NCBI GenBank assembly: GCA_009801015.1
Contig: VHZZ01008643.1
Location: 3,814 to 27,455 of the forward strand
DNA: 23,642 bases
DNA from: Silene noctiflora
Taxonomy: Eukaryota > Streptophyta > Magnoliopsida > Caryophyllales > Caryophyllaceae
Direction: 5' to 3'
Part shown: piece by piece, positions 19,943 to 23,642 of the stretch
Layout of the letters: the number at the start of each line of letters is the position of its first letter
Position numbering within the stretch: the first letter of the stretch is position 1
Position numbers and translations under genes: made by a program
Notes under the pieces: generated by a model
Databases searched by the model: none
Told to the model about the DNA's origin: nothing
What the model saw: only the letters and a program-made list of their open reading frames with translations

Positions 19943-20320
19943 TCAACGTTTACCGTCTTACACAGCTTAGCTTACAGACGGTTCACCATTTTTTTCCAGA
20001 TTCAGAGTACTTATTTTGAACTATATGACACCCATACCTCAAAATCCGGCAAATTCATATTGCATATTACCATAGGAAAAGCCAGTTTTGCCAAAGCCAA
20101 GGGATAATCCCCTGTATACACTAGAAAAATCATGTTCTTTTATTTTGAATGGTAATTTCTACCTAGAGTCTAGTACAATCAGTGTTGTAGTTTTATTTTG
20201 AATGTTAATTTCTCCTATCAGTGCTTTACAGTAATTCAGGGATCAAGAGTCAAGACGCAGTCGAGACGGTTGAATGTCAAAGTTCAAAAATGCTGAAAAT
20301 ATTGACTTCAATAAATTTGC
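19943..20320 (+). other. probable YchF 3' untranslated region
   Basis: AT-rich sequence after the stop codon, with an AATAAA at 20310-20315 as candidate poly(A) signal. A short direct repeat (TTTTATTTTGAATG at about 20138 and 20191) lies within. The true cleavage site is unknown; plants often use degenerate signals. Confidence 0.4.
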
Positions 20321-20568
20321 AGCCATGGTGACCTTTAAAACTTTTACAAAATGTTTGTGTTTCACTATCATGGCTTAATCTCCAAAGTTCAGGAAATATG
20401 CTCTAAATCCTCTAATTCGACACCCCTAATTGATTTTCTTGATAGCCATGTCTGTCAAATGAGAGGAATTATATGGATTAATAGAGTAATTTGTTTTACT
20501 TTTAAATCAAACATCTTGTTATTGGCAAATTTGTCTGATGAATTGAGTCACAGTCTCGACACTAAAGT
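20321..20568. other. gap between YchF 3' end and tandem duplication
   Basis: AT-rich sequence with an 81-codon open frame from 20351 that shows no recognisable protein features. Nothing supportable. Confidence 0.6.
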
Positions 20569-20752
20569 AGCAGCTCTTTTCTGTTTTGAGTTGTAGAAGT
20601 TATGTTTTGGATCGATCAGATCAAGGTTAGATTGCTCCGGTTGTTGGTATTACTTACTCTAGCAGCTCTTTTCAGTTTTGAGTTGTAGAAGTTATGTTTT
20701 GGATCGATCAGATCAAGGTTAGATTGCTCCGGTTGTTGGTACTACTTACTCT
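20569..20752 (+). repeat. recent tandem duplication, 2 x 92 bp
   Basis: Copies 20569-20660 and 20661-20752 begin AGCAGCTCTTTTC and end TTACTTACTCT. They differ at only two bases that I can see. High identity implies a recent event. Confidence 0.95.
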
Positions 20753-20828
20753 CATATCCAATCCAGAACAACGCTAAAAGAAGGGAGATGGTAGGGCAAA
20801 TTGTTGGTTGAGCAGTCTTCCGTGAATC

Positions 20829-20951
20829 GTGGACTATTAAATACCCATCACCTTTGTTTGTCCTAAAACTAAAACAAGGGAGGAGACAATTTGTATTTGT
20901 TGCTGGATATGTGGATCAAAACGATGTGGACTATTAAATACCCACCACCTT
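20829..20951 (+). repeat. direct repeat GTGGACTATTAAATACCC, period 97
   Basis: A 26-bp word occurs at 20829-20854 and 20926-20951 with one difference. It lies at the left edge of the mitochondrial-like segment. Confidence 0.85.
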
Positions 20952-22720
20952 CCCTTCACCTCAGACGGAATCTTATCCCTCATTGAGTTGGGAAGATAGA
21001 GTTTCCTCGTGATCCCACTTGCCCAGGTTGAGCGGGTAGTCTCGTCCAAGGGAACGCCAGCTGAATCATTTTTAGAAAGTTCACTCGCCAACAAAGTCTC
21101 CGACTTCAGCTTAGTCTTCCTCTGGAAATGATGAGTCACCTTCTGCTTCTGACTAATCTGCGTGCGTATGTGATCTTTTCCTTCTTGAACGACAAGGACA
21201 TCTTTGAAACGATGCACGCGAAACCCGTCTCTTGTCCGAGCCTCCTGCTCTTCGGAGTTAAGCCGTAAAGGCATTCAGACCACTGCGGAGCAAGCTCCCT
21301 GAGAGAGAGGGGACGTCAAAAAAGGGCTTTTTGTGCCCTAACTCCCACGCGTCCTAGAGGAAAGACTGTCTTAAAAAGTAAAAGAAAGCGGGCTTTCATA
21401 ACCAACCACCTAAAGGTAGATGCTTTCTCTGATAGAAAGCAAGACAAAAACGAATCAACTGAACAGGGGCGATAGCTGACTCGACCAACCCCGGGATTTA
21501 ACTCCTCTTTTCGTGAGGTAAAGTCCTTTTGCGCCAGCATGCAATTGCAATTGGGAATCGGGAAAATCTGTCTCAGATGAGGTCGACGACGAAGTCGATG
21601 CAGCTGTTGATGGAGACGTGGTTGTTGATGTTTTCGGAGGCAAGGTTCCCAGTCCACAACAAAACAAAGGGCAGGCGCGAGACCAAACATCTTAGCTCAA
21701 TCCAAAATAGGCAAACGTGATGCAATTTGATCGTCTGTGCTCTGCCCTTACTTTCTGCTATCGAGTGAAGGGGGATCTTTAAATGCCCGATGAGCAGGCC
21801 TTAGGCCTTCTCCCTTCTAAAAGTGTATTTCCTCTCTCATGTAGGTATTTCCTTCATCTTGAGCCCGAGAAAGGACATCTTCCTTTCTTTTGCCATTTTA
21901 TTATAATAATAACAATACATTACTCTCACGGTTAGCCAAAGAATTATTCACTGGATTAAAAAGAGAATTATCAACCGAACCAGACGAAGTCCCGCGTGGA
22001 AAGGTCTATCGCTCAACGAACCAGATCAAAAGTACGCTGATTGAAGTGGTAAGTGAGTTGGGTCCATCGCATCAAAGGAATCCCCTGCGGTGTACTCCAA
22101 CCAGTGTTACTCAAGGGAGGACTTCGATGAGGTCCAACTGAATACCTTGTTAGCCAAGGGAGGACTTCGATGAGGTCCGCCTGAATACCTTGTTAGCCAG
22201 CGTTAGCAAAGCTGAGTTCCAAGAAACCCTACAATGTCAGGAAAAGTCAGAAAACTTTTAATAAGACCCACGCTTTCTTCCGATCTTTGCTATCCGGGTC
22301 CAAGGATAAGTAATATAGATAGAGGGTTAAATAATTATAACTGGACCTGTGTATCCACCAAACGCCCTTATAGGTGATATGAGATCAGAGGGCCAAAGTG
22401 CTTTACCTCGGCGACCAAAGTAGTGGTATTCTTTTCCTTCCATGCGGCTGTTTTAGAAGAATCTGGTCTATACGCTTGTAACTGACGTATCATATGGGGC
22501 TAGGCAACTTTTTTACCCCGCGAGGGTACATCAATCAGAGTAAATATTCCTCCTGCCCGGCCAGGTGTTGCTTGCTGCCGGTCGAGAGCGCGTCTAAACT
22601 AAAAAAGTTCAGGATCAACAGACTCTCCTTGCTAGGGCGACTGCATAAATTTACTTACCCGTTGCACACAGAATGAGATTAGGGGCGAGAATGAATGCGC
22701 TGCTGTTTATGGCTTGCATT
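20950..22720. other. probable mitochondrial DNA insertion (NUMT)
   Basis: Base composition shifts abruptly: this stretch is much closer to 45% GC and evenly mixed than the AT-rich flanks, with words such as CCGAGAAAGG, GCAGGCCTTAGGCC and CCCGCGAGGG, the texture of plant mitochondrial intergenic DNA. Several unusually long frames occur on both strands (20837-21274 and 21316-21690 on -, 21890-22141 on +), as in that genome, but none is a mitochondrial gene I recognise. Edges are approximate. The alternative is an unknown transposon. Composition is seen; origin is inferred. Confidence 0.55.
22112..22197 (+). repeat. tandem repeat, 2 x 43 bp
   Basis: Copies 22112-22154 and 22155-22197, each CAAGGGAGGACTTCGATGAG through CCTTGTTAGC, differ at two adjacent bases (AA versus GC). 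Confidence 0.95.
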
Positions 22721-22739
22721 GATTACTTATCAAAAGTTT

Positions 22740-23350
22740 CCCCAAAATAAAAAAAGAGGTAAATAAATGAGTAAGACGCTATAAAATGTACTCCTTAATA
22801 GATAAATAGATAAACAAATGACTACGCATGTAATTCAAAACTTAGTGGGATATTCTACGGTTTATTCCTAAGTTTTTGAGTTTTCTAAATGGTATCCTGC
22901 CTTTTTGAAATTCTATGTTGTACTCCTGAACTCTATACTATAGTCTATACCACAAATAACATTATACCTCTAGTGATATAATAGCATCCTACAACCAACC
23001 TATATCTAACCGAGCTTATATGTAATTTTTCTGCTTTTGGGTGAGTTCATAAATTTTATAGTATAGCTCGGATCTTTAAAACATAACTCGAAAACTTTAT
23101 TAGAAAACTCAGATTATATACCACAAGTTATAATACATCAGGTTGTATTCTATTAACTGATCTATTAACACGACCTTATTGATTGTCTTTAATAGCGTAA
23201 TTCGTTAGTTGATCGATGATTTCATTCATTCAGGTAGCAATCACTCATTAACACGTCCAAATACTTATTAGCTCCTCCAATTATCCACTAACTCGCTTAA
23301 TAATCAATTAACATTTCCAAAATGCACGAAACTTTAATAATCGTTTATAT
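22740..23350. other. AT-rich stretch with nothing recognised
   Basis: No gene, RNA, repeat unit or transposon end could be supported. Composition returns to nuclear-like AT-rich after the mitochondrial-like segment. Confidence 0.6.
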
Positions 23351-23599
23351 TGAAGATACTAGCACCAAACAAGATACGTGATCATAGCAATTATCCTTTG
23401 TAATCTTCTATTTTAAGATAGTATTATGTGCATCAATTATCTTATGTAATTACAGCAAATACATGTAATTGACAGCTTCTGTATCCCTAGAATCACGGAG
23501 GAAATCACAACATTATAGGCTAGGATTTCTCTCTGCTTATGTATATAAATACCTATGTAACTTTGTTCATAATTATCAATAAACACTATCATTCTTACA
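23351..23599 (+). mobile_element. Ty1/copia LTR, 5' copy of an element leaving the window
   Basis: The end CTTACA is fixed by the primer binding site directly after. It contains a TATA box (TATATAAAT, 23542-23550) and AATAAA at 23578-23583. The start is uncertain: TGAAGATACTAG at 23351 is a plausible TG terminus and would give a 249-bp LTR. The interior and 3' LTR lie beyond the window. Confidence 0.65.
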
Positions 23600-23611
23600 T
23601 GGTATCAGGAA
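23600..23611 (+). other. primer binding site, initiator-Met tRNA type
   Basis: TGGTATCAGGAA, against the standard TGGTATCAGAGC complementary to the plant initiator tRNA 3' end. The first nine bases match. Confidence 0.85.
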
Positions 23612-23642
23612 TCCTCTCGATCTTGATCATACTTTCCGCTGC

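Noticed and set aside
20950-22720. Plastid origin, or a tRNA/rRNA gene, for the organelle-like segment
   Set aside because: No plastid gene, tRNA cloverleaf or rRNA sequence could be recognised by eye.

Overview
This is nuclear DNA from a flowering plant, most likely a eudicot. The reasons are intergenic DNA rich in LTR retrotransposons, long AT-rich GT-AG introns, MITE-like foldback elements, and a stretch resembling plant mitochondrial DNA. I cannot name the species. Only one functional host gene is visible: a YchF/Obg-like P-loop NTPase on the + strand, split into 11 exons between 7270 and 19942. The spliced reading frame is 1272 nt (423 codons plus stop), all junctions are GT-AG, and the frame is unbroken. 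The protein is the bacterial-type YchF paralogue with an added N-terminal organelle-targeting-like extension, not the cytosolic OLA1 type.

Layout. 1-1992: the 5' part of a Ty3/gypsy-type element on the - strand, with a gag N-terminal remnant, a tRNA-Asp-type primer binding site and an LTR of about 1.5 kb. 2334-4205: a foldback MITE of about 180 bp, split by a 1.69 kb solo LTR with a perfect 5-bp target duplication (ATACG). 4399-7030: a second gypsy-type element on the + strand, reduced to its 5' LTR, primer binding site and a broken gag. 7031-7269: the short space left for the YchF promoter and leader. 7270-19942: the YchF gene, whose introns carry a 220-bp duplication (intron 1), microsatellites (introns 2 and 4), a solo LTR with ATTTA target duplication (intron 8) and a MITE-like foldback (intron 10). 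19943 to about 20320: its 3' untranslated region. 20569-20752: two tandem copies of a 92-bp unit. About 20950-22720: sequence with the look of plant mitochondrial intergenic DNA (probable NUMT). About 22740-23350: AT-rich DNA with nothing recognisable. About 23351 to the end: the 3' part of a Ty1/copia LTR, followed by an initiator-Met-tRNA primer binding site, so that element continues past the window.

No multi-gene system is present. The interesting material is the transposon archaeology: nested insertions, palindrome clusters recurring in three different LTRs, C-to-T decay in the primer binding sites, and a retroelement fragment ending about 240 bp from the start codon of a housekeeping gene.
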